64,000 nt of DNA from Streptomyces scopuliridis RB72 (GTDB lineage: Bacteria > Actinomycetota > Actinomycetes > Streptomycetales > Streptomycetaceae). Below are positions 9,860-19,044 of the stretch, one piece after another. Numbering within the stretch: position 1 is the first letter of the stretch; the number at the start of each line of letters is the position of its first letter. Below the pieces are notes generated by a model. That model did no database searches. It was not told the origin of the DNA and worked only from the letters and a program-made list of their open reading frames with translations. The stretch lies in contig NZ_JOEI01000003.1 in the NCBI RefSeq assembly GCF_000718095.1, forward strand, positions 211,754-275,753, in the 5' to 3' direction. The translations under genes were made by a program, and so were the position numbers.

Positions 9860-10663
9860 ATGCCACCGGCCAAGAAGCGTCTGCGCAGCTACGACTCCGC
9901 CAAGATCCGGACCGCTGTCCTGACCCAGTTCGGGACCGTACGCGAGGCAGTCGCCCGGCTCACCCCCGAGCAGCTCGCCCTGCCCACCGCGCTCGGCGAC
10001 TGGACCGTCCGCGAGCTGGCCGCGCATCTGAGCATGGCCGTCGAGTCCGTGAACCGCTATCTCGAAGAGCCCGAATACCCCGGACCGCCGCCCGGCCCCG
10101 TGGTCGTCCTGCCCGAGTGGCCGTTCACGACCGCCGCCCACGCCCCGGCCATCTCCGAGGACATTCGCGCGCTCGCCGCGTCCGCCACCCCCGACGAGCT
10201 GTTCGAGCGGGCCGGGACGCGGATCGCCGCGCTGCTGCCCGGCGCCACGGGCGACCGGCTGCTGGCGACCCGGATAGGCGCCATACGCCTCGGGGACTAT
10301 CTGGTCACCCGGACCGTCGAGCTGATCGTCCACACCGACGACCTGAACCGGGCGGCCGGGCTGAGCATCCCGTACGAGCGGCAGGCGCTCGCCGCCTGTA
10401 CGCGGCTGCTCGCCGACGCCCTCGCCGTGAAGGCGCCCGGGGCCTCGACCGAGGTGCGGATCCCGCCGTACGCCGTGGTGCAGTGCGTGGAGGGTCCCCG
10501 GCACACCCGCGGGACGCCGCCGAACGTCGTGGAGACCGATCCGCTGACCTGGGTCAGGCTCGCCACCGGACGTACGACCTGGCGCGAGGCGCTCGACGCG
10601 GCGCAGGTCAGCGCCAGTGGCGAGCGCGCGGATCTGGCCGGGCTGCTCCCGCTCATGGGGTGA
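9860..10663 (+). CDS. Maleylpyruvate isomerase/sterol-carrier family mycothiol-dependent protein
   Basis: The 267-residue protein has the MDMPI/DinB-like four-helix N-terminal half, with a metal-ligand-type His56 in WTVRELAAHL and a second conserved His in VELIVHTDDLNRA (about 158). The C-terminal half resembles a sterol-carrier-like domain and includes DPLTWVRLATGR. Members use mycothiol as cofactor or leaving group, in isomerisation or detoxification, but the substrate of this conserved Streptomyces gene is not known. I take the ATG at 9860; the frame is open well upstream but that sequence is the operator region. It stands alone between purL and a lipoprotein gene. Confidence 0.82.
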   Translation: MPPAKKRLRSYDSAKIRTAVLTQFGTVREAVARLTPEQLALPTALGDWTVRELAAHLSMAVESVNRYLEEPEYPGPPPGPVVVLPEWPFTTAAHAPAISEDIRALAASATPDELFERAGTRIAALLPGATGDRLLATRIGAIRLGDYLVTRTVELIVHTDDLNRAAGLSIPYERQALAACTRLLADALAVKAPGASTEVRIPPYAVVQCVEGPRHTRGTPPNVVETDPLTWVRLATGRTTWREALDAAQVSASGERADLAGLLPLMG

Positions 10664-10735
10664 CGGAACCCCCGCCACCCGGGCGACACCGGAAGAACCA
10701 CGGAACCGGAGCCCCGCCCGTCCCGTCCCACGGGT

Positions 10736-11608
10736 ATGCCGAAGCAGCGGATCACCTCACTCACTACTGTCACAGCCGTCACTACCGTCGCTCTGCTCAC
10801 ACTGGCGGCCTGCGGTACGGAGTCCGGCAAGGGCTCGGGATCGGGCGCCGGCGCGGGCTCCGGCGGAGAGGTACGGACCGAGACCGCCCTCACCGATGTG
10901 CGCTGGAACGTCGACAGCGTGACCGTCGGCGGCCGGAAGACCGCCGCCCCCGCCGGCGCCAGCGTGGAGATCGACTCCCGGGGCCGGGCCAGCGCGAAGA
11001 CGGGCTGCAACTCCATCGGCGCGGACGTCACCGTCGAGGGCGACACGGTCACCGTGGGCAAGAAGCAGTCCACGCTGATCGGCTGTCCCAAAGAGCTGGA
11101 GACCTTCGAGAAGGCGCTCGACGGCGCGTTCTCCGGCACGCTCAAGGCCACCGTCCAGGACAAACGGCTCACGCTCACCACCGCCGACGGTGACGCGATC
11201 GCCCTGACCTCGGAGCCCCCCGCGCCCCTCGTGGGCACGGAGTGGACCGTCGACGCGCTGGCCCAGGGCGCCACCGCGACCTCCCTGCCCAAGGGGACGG
11301 ACGGCAAGGCGCGTTTCACGTTCCGTGAGGACGGCAAGGAGCTGTCCATGGAGGGCAGCCTCGGCTGCAACTCCTTCAGCGCGCCCGTGAAGCTCTCCGA
11401 GTCCGCGTCCGGTGCCCCGGCCACCCTCACGATCGGCCGGGTCAGCTCCACCCGCAAGCTCTGCCCGGGGCCCGAAATGACCCTGGAACGCCAGGTACAG
11501 AAGGTGCTGGAGGGCAAGGTCGCCTATGAGCTGCGTCACCGCGGGCTGACCCTCACGTCCGCCGGCGGCCAGGGACTGAGCGCCATCGCGCCTGCTCCCG
11601 GGAAGTAG
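10736..11608 (+). CDS. META/HslJ domain-containing lipoprotein
   Basis: The 290-residue protein starts with a signal peptide ending in the lipobox LAAC (Cys26), so it should be lipid-anchored outside the membrane. A Gly/Ser linker is followed by two tandem META domains (about 48-150 and 165-280); each has the characteristic SRGRASAKTGCNS- or MEGSLGCNSF-type segment plus a later Cys pair. In E. coli the META protein HslJ is linked to novobiocin resistance; here only a cell-surface stress or binding role can be suggested. It is monocistronic, ahead of purF. Confidence 0.85.
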   Translation: MPKQRITSLTTVTAVTTVALLTLAACGTESGKGSGSGAGAGSGGEVRTETALTDVRWNVDSVTVGGRKTAAPAGASVEIDSRGRASAKTGCNSIGADVTVEGDTVTVGKKQSTLIGCPKELETFEKALDGAFSGTLKATVQDKRLTLTTADGDAIALTSEPPAPLVGTEWTVDALAQGATATSLPKGTDGKARFTFREDGKELSMEGSLGCNSFSAPVKLSESASGAPATLTIGRVSSTRKLCPGPEMTLERQVQKVLEGKVAYELRHRGLTLTSAGGQGLSAIAPAPGK

Positions 11609-11681
11609 TCCGGGGGCGGCCGGGGGGCCGGTCCGTATCCCCAATTCGGACCAGTGGTCGATCTCGCCTACACTCGGTGGC

Positions 11682-13208
11682 GTGCCTCGTGGTGATGGAC
11701 GACTCAACCACGACCTGCTCCCCGGAGAGAAAGGCCCCCAGGACGCTTGTGGCGTCTTCGGAGTCTGGGCCCCGGGCGAAGAGGTCGCCAAGCTCACCTA
11801 TTTCGGACTGTATGCCCTGCAGCACCGTGGACAGGAGTCCGCGGGCATCGCAGTGAGCAATGGGTCCCAGATCCTGGTTTTCAAGGACATGGGCCTGGTC
11901 TCACAGGTCTTCGACGAAACCTCACTCAGCTCACTCCTCGGGCATATCGCGGTGGGCCATGCCCGCTACTCCACCACCGGAGCCTCGGTGTGGGAGAACG
12001 CGCAGCCGACCTTCCGGGCCACGGGCCATGGCTCCATCGCGCTCGGCCACAACGGCAATCTGGTCAATACCGCCGAGCTCGCCGAGATGGTCGCCGATCT
12101 GCCCAAGGAGAACGGCCGGACGACCCGCGTCGCCGCCACCAATGACACCGACCTGGTCACGGCGCTGCTCGCCAGCCAGGTCGACGAGGACGGCAAGCCC
12201 CTCACGGTCGAGGACGCCGCCGCCAAGGTGCTGCCCGACGTCAAGGGCGCCTTCTCGTTCGTCTTCATGGACGAGCACACGCTCTACGCCGCCCGCGACC
12301 CCCAGGGCATCCGCCCGCTGGTCCTCGGCCGGCTCGAACGCGGCTGGGTCGTCGCCTCCGAGGGCGCCGCTCTCGACATCTGTGGTGCCTCGTACGTCCG
12401 GGAGATCGAGCCCGGCGAGCTGATCGCCATCGATGAGAACGGTCTCCGTTCGCAGCGATTCGCGGAAGCGAAGCCCAAGGGCTGTGTCTTCGAGTATGTC
12501 TATCTGGCTCGTCCGGATACGGACATCGCCGGGCGGAACGTCTATCTGTCCCGGGTCGAAATGGGGCGGAAACTCGCCAAGGAAGCTCCGGTCGAGGCGG
12601 ATCTGGTCATAGCGACCCCGGAGTCCGGCACCCCGGCCGCGATCGGCTACGCGGAGGCCAGCGGCATCCCGTACGGCTCGGGCCTCGTCAAGAACGCCTA
12701 TGTCGGCCGGACCTTCATCCAGCCGTCCCAGACCATCCGCCAGCTGGGCATCCGCCTCAAGCTGAACCCGCTGAAGGAAGTCATCCGCGGCAAGCGCCTG
12801 GTCGTCGTCGACGACTCGATCGTCCGCGGCAACACCCAGCGCGCCCTGGTCAAGATGCTCCGCGAGGCGGGCGCCGCCGAGGTCCACATCCGGATCTCGT
12901 CGCCGCCGGTGAAGTGGCCGTGCTTCTTCGGGATAGATTTCGCCACCCGCGCCGAGCTGATCGCCAACGGCATGACGGTCGAGGAGATCGGCGTCTCCAT
13001 GGGGGCTGACTCCCTCGCGTACATCTCCCTCGACGGGATGATCGAGGCGACGACCATCGCCAAGCCGAATCTCTGCCGTGCCTGCTTCGACGGCGAGTAC
13101 CCGATGGATCTTCCCGACCCCGAGCTGCTCGGCAAGCAGCTGCTGGAGACCGAGCTGGCGGCGGGCCCGGCCAATACCGCCGCCACGGACGCGCTCCGCC
13201 GCCCGTAG
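11682..13208 (+). CDS. purF: Amidophosphoribosyltransferase
   Basis: PurF makes 5-phosphoribosylamine from PRPP and glutamine, the first committed step of purine synthesis. The 508-residue protein has a short propeptide before the nucleophile Cys23 in DACGVFGV, so it is probably processed as in Bacillus. It also has the PRPP motif LVVVDDSIVRGNT and the cysteines in GCVFEYVY, WPCFFGIDF and LCRACFDGEYP that hold a [4Fe-4S] cluster in the Bacillus-type enzyme. The GTG start lies seven bases after a TACACT -10-like hexamer (11669-11674), with TTCGGA 18 bases further up, so the message may be leaderless. purM follows after 73 bases. Confidence 0.97.
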   Translation: MPRGDGRLNHDLLPGEKGPQDACGVFGVWAPGEEVAKLTYFGLYALQHRGQESAGIAVSNGSQILVFKDMGLVSQVFDETSLSSLLGHIAVGHARYSTTGASVWENAQPTFRATGHGSIALGHNGNLVNTAELAEMVADLPKENGRTTRVAATNDTDLVTALLASQVDEDGKPLTVEDAAAKVLPDVKGAFSFVFMDEHTLYAARDPQGIRPLVLGRLERGWVVASEGAALDICGASYVREIEPGELIAIDENGLRSQRFAEAKPKGCVFEYVYLARPDTDIAGRNVYLSRVEMGRKLAKEAPVEADLVIATPESGTPAAIGYAEASGIPYGSGLVKNAYVGRTFIQPSQTIRQLGIRLKLNPLKEVIRGKRLVVVDDSIVRGNTQRALVKMLREAGAAEVHIRISSPPVKWPCFFGIDFATRAELIANGMTVEEIGVSMGADSLAYISLDGMIEATTIAKPNLCRACFDGEYPMDLPDPELLGKQLLETELAAGPANTAATDALRRP

Positions 13209-13281
13209 CAGCCCGCGTCCCTCCCCGCCCGTGACCGTGCGTCCCTCCGACGACCGCAAGACGACAGGAAAGTATCCAGCC

Positions 13282-14352
13282 ATGTCCGAAACGACTACTG
13301 GTGCCAGCTATGCCGCCGCGGGCGTCGACATCGAAGCCGGTGACCGCGCGGTCGAGCTGATGAAGGAGTGGGTCAGGAAGACCCGACGCCCCGAGGTCCT
13401 CGGCGGCCTCGGCGGCTTCGCCGGCCTCTTCGACGCCTCCGCCCTCAAGCGCTACGAGCGCCCGCTGCTCGCCTCCGCCACCGACGGCGTCGGTACGAAG
13501 GTCGACCTCGCCCGCAAGATGGGCGTGTACGACACGATCGGTCACGATCTGGTCGGCATGGTCGTCGACGACCTGGTGGTCTGCGGCGCCGAGCCCCTCT
13601 TCATGACCGACTACATCTGTGTCGGCAAGGTCCACCCCGAGCGGGTCGCCGCCATCGTCAAGGGCATCGCCGAGGGCTGTGTGCTGGCCGGCTGCGCCCT
13701 GGTCGGCGGCGAGACCGCCGAGCACCCCGGACTGCTCGGCGAGGACGACTTCGATGTCGCCGGCGCCGGTACGGGCGTGGTCGAGGCGGATCGGCTGCTG
13801 GGCGCGGATCGTATCCGTACGGGTGACGCGGTGATCGCCATGGCGTCCTCCGGTCTTCACTCCAACGGGTACTCGCTGGTCCGGCACGTGGTCTTCGACC
13901 GGGCCGGCTGGTCGCTGGAGCGCGAGGTCGCGGAGTTCGGCCGCACCCTGGGCGAGGAGCTGCTCGAACCCACCAAGATCTACTCGCTGGACTGCCTGGC
14001 GCTCGCCAGGACCACCGAGGTGCACGCGTTCAGCCACATCACCGGCGGCGGTCTGGCGGCCAATCTGGCCCGGGTGATCCCGGACGGACTGCACGCCACG
14101 GTGGACCGCTCGACCTGGACGCCCGGCGCGGTCTTCGACGTCGTCGGCACGGCGGGCCGGGTGGAGCGCCTGGAGCTGGAGAAGACGCTGAACATGGGCG
14201 TGGGCATGATGGCTGTCGTCCCGGCGGAGTCGGCCGACGCCGCGCTCACCACGCTCGCCGACCGGGGGGTGGACGCCTGGATCGCCGGAGAGATCACCGA
14301 CCGGGCCGGCCACACCACCGGCGCCACGCTGACCGGCGACTACGCGGGCTGA
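13282..14352 (+). CDS. purM: Phosphoribosylformylglycinamidine cyclo-ligase (AIR synthetase)
   Basis: PurM closes the imidazole ring, turning FGAM into AIR with ATP. The 356-residue protein has the family motifs FAGLFD, ATDGVGTKVDLARKMG, DYICVGKV and the glycine-rich GALVGGETAE-like segment, and ends soon after ITDRAGHT. I start at the ATG at 13282 that gives MSETTTGASY; the longer open frame reads into the purF end. It is probably cotranscribed with purF. Confidence 0.97.
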   Translation: MSETTTGASYAAAGVDIEAGDRAVELMKEWVRKTRRPEVLGGLGGFAGLFDASALKRYERPLLASATDGVGTKVDLARKMGVYDTIGHDLVGMVVDDLVVCGAEPLFMTDYICVGKVHPERVAAIVKGIAEGCVLAGCALVGGETAEHPGLLGEDDFDVAGAGTGVVEADRLLGADRIRTGDAVIAMASSGLHSNGYSLVRHVVFDRAGWSLEREVAEFGRTLGEELLEPTKIYSLDCLALARTTEVHAFSHITGGGLAANLARVIPDGLHATVDRSTWTPGAVFDVVGTAGRVERLELEKTLNMGVGMMAVVPAESADAALTTLADRGVDAWIAGEITDRAGHTTGATLTGDYAG

Positions 14353-14430
14353 GTGCCGGGAGATCCGTCCAGGGGCCGCCCCGGCACCGCCGGGGACCCC
14401 ACGGACAGGGGAGAAGCGGACAGCACAGAA

Positions 14431-14460
14431 CCCGGTCCCGGACTACCGCCCAGGACCGGG
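14431..14460. terminator. Hairpin between convergent purM and the DUF3073 gene
   Basis: Eight-base arms CCCGGTCC (14431-14438) and GGACCGGG (14453-14460) lie between the two convergent genes. It is a likely but modest terminator for both. Confidence 0.5.
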
Positions 14461-14500
14461 CAATGAGCTACTGCTCGGGATATACCGACGTATAAGGACG

Positions 14501-14752
14501 TCAAGCGCCGCGGCGCCGCGTCGAGGGTCCGGACTCGTCGTCCTCGTCCTCGTCGTCGTTGTACCGATCCGCGTACTGTGCGTACGGGTCATCTTCCTCG
14601 TCGTCATCCTCGAACGGCTCCGCGTTCGGTGGTTGACTTGAAGGCGATGCGCCCAGCTCGTTGGCCAGACGCGACAGGTCAGTCCCGCCGCTGTTGTACT
14701 TCAGCTGGCGGGCGACCTTCGTCTGCTTGGCCTTGGCCCGGCCGCGCCCCAT
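14501..14752 (-). CDS. DUF3073 family small acidic protein
   Basis: The 83-residue protein starts with a basic segment, MGRGRAKAKQTKVARQLKY, and continues into a very acidic Asp/Glu tract before a short basic end. This polarity and the position after purM match the actinobacterial DUF3073 family; the function is unknown. The basic head could bind nucleic acid or the ribosome. I choose the internal ATG at 14752 rather than the longer frame, because conserved sequence begins there. It is convergent with purM. Confidence 0.85.
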   Translation of the reverse strand: MGRGRAKAKQTKVARQLKYNSGGTDLSRLANELGASPSSQPPNAEPFEDDDEEDDPYAQYADRYNDDEDEDDESGPSTRRRGA

Positions 14753-15054
14753 GGCTCGACCCCCTCGGTGACGGGGCTCGACGGCCCCAGAGTCTTGACA
14801 CGCGTTCATGAATCAGAACGAGCTCTCCGCGGAGAGACCCGTCCGTAGGGCTTCAACGGTACCTGCTTCCGCGGCCATACGGTACGCCGCCCGCATGACG
14901 CGCCCCGGCGCAGGACCAACGAGGTGCCCCGTCCTCGCTGGTCAGCTGCGATTTTAACCTCTTCTTGAGGGGCGACCCGCCGACCGGCGTGAGTCTGGTC
15001 TCCCGAACGGACTCCCGTACGGTCCCCCGGACGTCACGCCGGCCTCCCGCACGG
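14753..15054. promoter_or_regulatory. Gap upstream of the DUF3073 gene
   Basis: These 302 bases separate the DUF3073 start from the end of valine dehydrogenase. No gene is supported. A minus-strand TTGAAG (14853-14858 read in reverse) could be a -35 for the DUF3073 gene, and a small A+T-rich patch lies near 14950-14965. Nothing else stands out. Confidence 0.3.
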
Positions 15055-16155
15055 TCAGCGGTGGCGGGCTTCCGCCATCCTGTGCTCGGCGATCCTGTCC
15101 GCCGCGGCGGCCGGCGGAATCCCGTCTTCCTTCGCACGTGCGAATATCGCCAGCGTGGTGTCGAAGATCTTCGCGGCCTTCGCGCGGCACCGCTCGAAGT
15201 CGAACCCGTTCAGTTCGTCGGCGACCTGGATCACCCCGCCGGCGTTCACCACGTAGTCGGGCGCGTAGAGGATCCCGCGGTCCGAGAGGTCCTTCTCGAC
15301 GCCGGGATGGGCGAGCTGGTTGTTGGCCGCTCCGCACACCACCGCCGCGGTGAGAACGGGTACGGACTCGTCGTTCAGCGCGCCGCCGAGGGCGCATGGG
15401 GCGTAGATGTCCATCCCCGGGGTGCGGATCAGCGCGTCGTTGTCGGCGACGACGGCGACCTGCGGATGGCGGTCGGTGACGCGGGTGACCGATTCTTCCC
15501 GTACGTCCGTGATGACGACCTGCGCGCCGTCCTGGAGCAGATGCTCCACCAGGTGCTGCCCGACCTTGCCGACGCCCGCGATCCCGACCGTACGGCCGCG
15601 CAGTGACGGGTCGCCCCACTGGTGCCGCGCGCTCGCCCGCATGCCTTGGAAGACCCCGAAGGCCGTCAGGACCGACGAGTCGCCCGCGCCGCCGTTCTCC
15701 GGGGACCGGCCGGTGGTCCACCGGCACTCGCGCGCCACGACGTCCATGTCCGCGACGTACGTGCCGACGTCGCAGGCGGTGACGTACCGGCCGCCGAGCG
15801 AGGCCACGAACCGGCCGTAGGCGAGCAGCAGCTCGGTCCGGCGGCTGCCCTCGGTCTGCGCGGAGTCCCCGATGATCACGGCCTTGCCGCCGCCGTGGTC
15901 GAGCCCGGCCAGGGCGTTCTTGTACGACATGCCCCGGGAGAGGTTCAGCGCGTCGGCGACGGCCTCTTCCTCGGACGCGTAGGGGTAGAAACGGGTGCCG
16001 CCCAGGGCTGGACCCAGGGCGGTCGAATGAATGGCGATCACGGCCTTGAGGCCGCTGGCACGGTCCTGGCAGAGCACGACTTGCTCGTGGCCTCCCTGCT
16101 CCGAACGGAACAGGGTGTGCAGTACATCGACAGGAGCGCCGGTCACATCGGTCAC
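15055..16155 (-). CDS. vdh: Valine (branched-chain amino acid) dehydrogenase
   Basis: Vdh oxidatively deaminates valine, leucine and isoleucine with NAD, feeding branched-chain keto acids into catabolism and polyketide precursor supply. The 366-residue protein has the substrate segment [13 protein letters not shown], the catalytic lysine region [13 protein letters not shown] and the NAD fold [16 protein letters not shown], all near-identical in my memory to streptomycete Vdh. I choose the GTG at 16155, which follows GGGAG by eight bases and gives the known N-terminus VTDV; the open frame continues to 16329 without conserved sequence. It diverges from the unknown gene at 16336, and a hairpin (about 16189-16222) lies between them. 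Confidence 0.95.
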   Translation of the reverse strand: MTDVTGAPVDVLHTLFRSEQGGHEQVVLCQDRASGLKAVIAIHSTALGPALGGTRFYPYASEEEAVADALNLSRGMSYKNALAGLDHGGGKAVIIGDSAQTEGSRRTELLLAYGRFVASLGGRYVTACDVGTYVADMDVVARECRWTTGRSPENGGAGDSSVLTAFGVFQGMRASARHQWGDPSLRGRTVGIAGVGKVGQHLVEHLLQDGAQVVITDVREESVTRVTDRHPQVAVVADNDALIRTPGMDIYAPCALGGALNDESVPVLTAAVVCGAANNQLAHPGVEKDLSDRGILYAPDYVVNAGGVIQVADELNGFDFERCRAKAAKIFDTTLAIFARAKEDGIPPAAAADRIAEHRMAEARHR

Positions 16156-16335
16156 TGTGGTGACTCCCAAGTACGAAGCGGCGGTGGGAAGGCCCCTCCC
16201 ATGGGTTGGGGGAGGGCCCTTATGGAGCGGTTGTGCGGGTGGGGCGGTCGAGCAAGCAAGAGAGTAAGTCCTGCGGGGGCGCAGATCAGCCGCACTGCCA
16301 AGGATCACCCCCTTGTGGGGTACAGGCATGGGACG

Positions 16336-17226
16336 ATGCGCCGCATGCCGGCGGTGTCTTCAGTTCTCGTCCCTTACGCGTCCTACCTGCGGGTCTACGA
16401 GCCGCTGGCGGCCTTCGCGGAGCCCGAACGCGGCCATTGGCGCCGCTACGCCGCCCGGGACGGCACGCCGACCGCACAGGACGAACTACGGCGCTCCCTG
16501 GCCGACTTGTTGCCCACCCCGCCGGTGCCGGTGCCGGTGCACGAGAGCGCGGACGCCTTCATCGCGGAGGTGGACGGTGTGGTGTGCGTGTGTCCGTGGC
16601 GGACCCGGCTGCGCGGCTGGCTGGCGCTGGAGGAACTGGGGGAGGTGCTGCCCGTACCGCTGCTGGACGCCGTGCTGCCGCCGGTGGTGCGCGGGCAGGC
16701 GGCGAAGGACTACGAGCGCTGGCGGGACCGCAACCCCGACGCGCGGCCGTGGATCCGGACGGCGGTCTGGCAGGTGCCGGTGCGCTGGTTCACGCTCTTC
16801 TCCGACGACGAGCGCACTTTTCAGCCAGGCGCGGCCGAGGGGGGCGCGGGGGCCGAGGGCGGCGAGGACGGCGGGGCCAAAGCGCGGGTGCTGCGCTACC
16901 GGACCCCGATGGTGCAGGCCCGGCGCCGGCTGGCCCGCTCGCTGAAGACCCTGCGGGACACCGTGGACGACGGTCCGCTGATCGAGGGCCTGGTGGACGT
17001 GGGGCGCTGGCTGGAGGAGTTCCACCCGCGCTCACTGGTCGAACTGGACTACGGAGGTCTGGTGCACGTACTGTCCTGCGCTCAGCTTGCCGAGGACCAC
17101 TCGGCGGCCGACGTGGCGGCGGCGATCACGGCGCTGCGGGACGGGGACGACGAGGGTGCCGGGGAGGCGTACGGGCGGCTCACGGAGCGGTGGCGGGCGG
17201 TCAGGGACCGCCAGTTCGCGAACTGA
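16336..17226 (+). CDS. Conserved Streptomyces protein of unknown function between vdh and bldC
   Basis: The 296-residue product has no domain that I recognise. It starts [20 protein letters not shown], contains [22 protein letters not shown] and [18 protein letters not shown], a low-complexity Gly/Glu/Ala insert (about 160-178), and a helical C-terminal half with [16 protein letters not shown] and [16 protein letters not shown]. It has no signal peptide or membrane span and is probably cytoplasmic. Two starts fit, 16336 and 16345. The position between vdh and bldC is conserved in the genus as far as I recall, which suggests a real but undescribed role. Confidence 0.8.
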   Translation: MRRMPAVSSVLVPYASYLRVYEPLAAFAEPERGHWRRYAARDGTPTAQDELRRSLADLLPTPPVPVPVHESADAFIAEVDGVVCVCPWRTRLRGWLALEELGEVLPVPLLDAVLPPVVRGQAAKDYERWRDRNPDARPWIRTAVWQVPVRWFTLFSDDERTFQPGAAEGGAGAEGGEDGGAKARVLRYRTPMVQARRRLARSLKTLRDTVDDGPLIEGLVDVGRWLEEFHPRSLVELDYGGLVHVLSCAQLAEDHSAADVAAAITALRDGDDEGAGEAYGRLTERWRAVRDRQFAN

Positions 17227-17804
17227 GTTCATACTCTGTCTCACTCCCCGACTCCCACGGGGCGGAGAGTGGCGGGCAGCGGGCAGCGGGCAGCGGGCAC
17301 GCGAAACGGGCACCGAGACGGGCAGTGCGCGGTCCTTCACGGGCCGTGAACCGGGCCTAGGGCAGAGGTCCCGATCCGGGCCTTTGCCTCAAGCGTGACG
17401 GACCGCACTAACGGGGCTCTTGCGCCCATCACCCACCCTCGTGTCAAAATAGGACAAGGAGTCCGGGGAGGGTTCCTTCCGTCCAAGTGTGGGCGGAACG
17501 CTCAGCATTGCACTCTATACGGGGGGTCTGTTGACTCCTGATCGCTCTGTGACTGATCGTATCTGTGACGTGACTGTCCGCTATGGCATGGTCCATCGGC
17601 TTCCGCCACTGATGAGCACCTCAGAGGGCAATTCCATCGGTTTGGCCGACGTGGCTGGACGGATGGTGTAGTTGTAGTGCCGAGGACAAGCCGTTCGTCC
17701 TATAACCGACTCGGCCCGCGTCCGCCATTTCGGGCAACGCGGGTCAAGGTGCAGAATTTAGAGGAAAGAACCGAGATAGTTCGGTTCTCCCGAGGAGGCC
17801 GCTC
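17227..17804 (+). promoter_or_regulatory. Long upstream region of bldC
   Basis: These 578 bases carry no supported gene. TATACG (17516-17521) could be a -10 hexamer, which would leave a 5' leader near 280 bases. Just before the start an inverted repeat AGAACCGA/TCGGTTCT (17767-17774 and 17781-17788) can form a hairpin directly ahead of the ribosome-binding site GAGGAGG (about 17792-17798). The A+T-rich words near 17757-17766 could be BldC half-sites for autoregulation. Promoter positions are guesses. Confidence 0.5.
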
Positions 17805-18011
17805 ATGACCGCTCGCACCCCTGATGCCGAGCCGCTGCTGACCCCGGCTGAGGTTGCCACGATGTTCCGTGTGGACCCGAAGACGGTCACGCGCTGGGCA
17901 AAGGCCGGCAAGCTCACGTCCATCCGCACGCTCGGTGGGCATCGCCGGTATCGCGAGGCAGAGGTCCGCGCACTGCTTGCGGGTATTCCGCAGCAGCGCA
18001 GCGAGGCCTGA
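17805..18011 (+). CDS. bldC: Developmental transcriptional regulator BldC
   Basis: BldC is a small MerR-like DNA-binding protein that keeps Streptomyces in vegetative growth and is needed for normal aerial development and antibiotic production. The 68-residue product matches the known protein in size and sequence, with the winged helix-turn-helix at about residues 11-58 (LLTPAEVATMFRVDPKTVT, then KAGKLTSIRTLGGHRRY). Unlike full MerR proteins it lacks a dimerisation helix and effector domain, and binds head-to-tail on direct repeats. The ATG follows a strong GAGGAGG site. It is monocistronic with a strong terminator. Confidence 0.97.
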   Translation: MTARTPDAEPLLTPAEVATMFRVDPKTVTRWAKAGKLTSIRTLGGHRRYREAEVRALLAGIPQQRSEA

Positions 18012-18150
18012 ACCCAGTAAGGCTCATTAGGGCTCAACTACAAGCAGGGCACAGCCGGGTCCCCCAAACTCGGTCGTCCCGACCCATAGCTCCACACGAC
18101 GGGCGCCTGCCCCAACAGGTCCCATGCCCTCGCAACACGGGTAAGTCGTC

Positions 18151-18190
18151 GATCGCGCTGGACTCCGCCGGGTCCAGCGCGATCTTTTTT
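18151..18190 (+). terminator. Strong intrinsic terminator of bldC
   Basis: Perfect 13-base arms (18151-18163 and 18172-18184) with an eight-base loop are followed directly by six T residues, the clearest classical terminator in the window. It lies 139 bases after the bldC stop, leaving a long 3' UTR. Confidence 0.95.
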
Positions 18191-18419
18191 GTGCGCCGGG
18201 AGGCGGGCGTCCCGGCCCTGCTGGGGCGCTGTGCGGGCACTGTCGGAGGTGCTTCCCGAAGGGGTCGGGAGGGAGTGCAATTGCACATATTAAATTGGTG
18301 GATTGTATGTGGGGTGTAAGCGCCGTCATTCCAGAAACTCATTCGGTGACTAGCGTCACACCGCGAAGGTCTTGCCATCGGCGGGCGCGCTGCGGATTGG
18401 ATCATGGCCGCGCGGTGGG
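18191..18419. other. Gap between the bldC terminator and the small CxxC gene
   Basis: Together with the bldC 3' UTR this makes a gene-free stretch of about 400 bases (18012-18419). An A+T-rich patch at 18278-18310 is followed by ordinary sequence. Short frames on the minus strand show no conserved residues or proper codon bias, so I call no gene here. Confidence 0.3.
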
Positions 18420-18632
18420 TCACGTGGCGGAGGCGGCCTGGCCCTCGGCTAACTCGTCGTCCAGGAAGCAGTCTTCGAGAAAGAGGTCGTCGCCCGCCGA
18501 GGGCTCCATGGCGAGCCGCTGGAGGCGATGACAGATCGGGCAGTACCCGGTGCGATGCGGGTGGCCGGACGCGGCCGCCAGATGGGCGCGCAGCAGCGCG
18601 CGGGTCTCATGCTTCGTCGACGATGCCGTCAT
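18420..18632 (-). CDS. Small CxxC protein, DUF6274-like
   Basis: The 70-residue product begins MTASSTKHETRALLRAHL, has a putative zinc-binding YCPICHRLQRL (Cys-x-x-Cys-His) in the middle and an acidic C-terminus. A family of this type next to bldC in Streptomyces is, I believe, named DUF6274; that name is from memory. The ATG at 18632 follows a G-rich stretch; a GTG three codons earlier is possible. Function unknown. Confidence 0.65.
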   Translation of the reverse strand: MTASSTKHETRALLRAHLAAASGHPHRTGYCPICHRLQRLAMEPSAGDDLFLEDCFLDDELAEGQAASAT

Positions 18633-18868
18633 GCACACCACCCCCGGTGCGGGCCCGTGGATGCGGTGAGCGTGGGGCCCTTCTGCTTAGGTACCCCCGG
18701 CCGTTGGCGGCGTCAAGGAGATGCGGGCGCGGCCCGGCGGATTTGGGTACGCCATTACTGCCGCGTGACCACCGCGTCGACGGCGCTTGCCGTAGGCAAT
18801 GGGGTCGCCTGTGACACGGCACAACGGAAGAGCCCGCATCCGATGGGACGCGGGCTCTTCCTCTACTG

Positions 18869-18943
18869 CGGTCCTGACGGGATTTGAACCCGCGGCCTCC
18901 ACCTTGACAGGGTGGCGAGCACTCCAAACTGCTCCACAGGACC
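18869..18943 (-). tRNA. tRNA-Asp (anticodon GTC), copy 1
   Basis: The 75-base minus-strand cloverleaf has acceptor GGTCCTG, anticodon stem CCACC/GGTGG and loop CTGTCAA (anticodon GTC), and T loop GGTTCAAATCC. It is identical to the copy at 25566-25640. Confidence 0.95.
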
Positions 18944-19044
18944 AGGTTTCGCTGCCCCGTAGTGGCGGCTGCGAAACGAGACTCTACAGCAGCTCCGAGG
19001 GTCCGGTCGAACTCACTCCCCGCGCACCCTCAACCATGAACGCG

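Noticed and set aside
15622..16335. Upstream extension of the unknown gene before bldC
   Set aside because: This part of the frame lies opposite vdh and has shadow composition; similarity-like patterning starts at 16336.
18034..18423. Minus-strand frames covering the bldC terminator
   Set aside because: They read straight through a strong terminator hairpin and T tract and have no coding bias.
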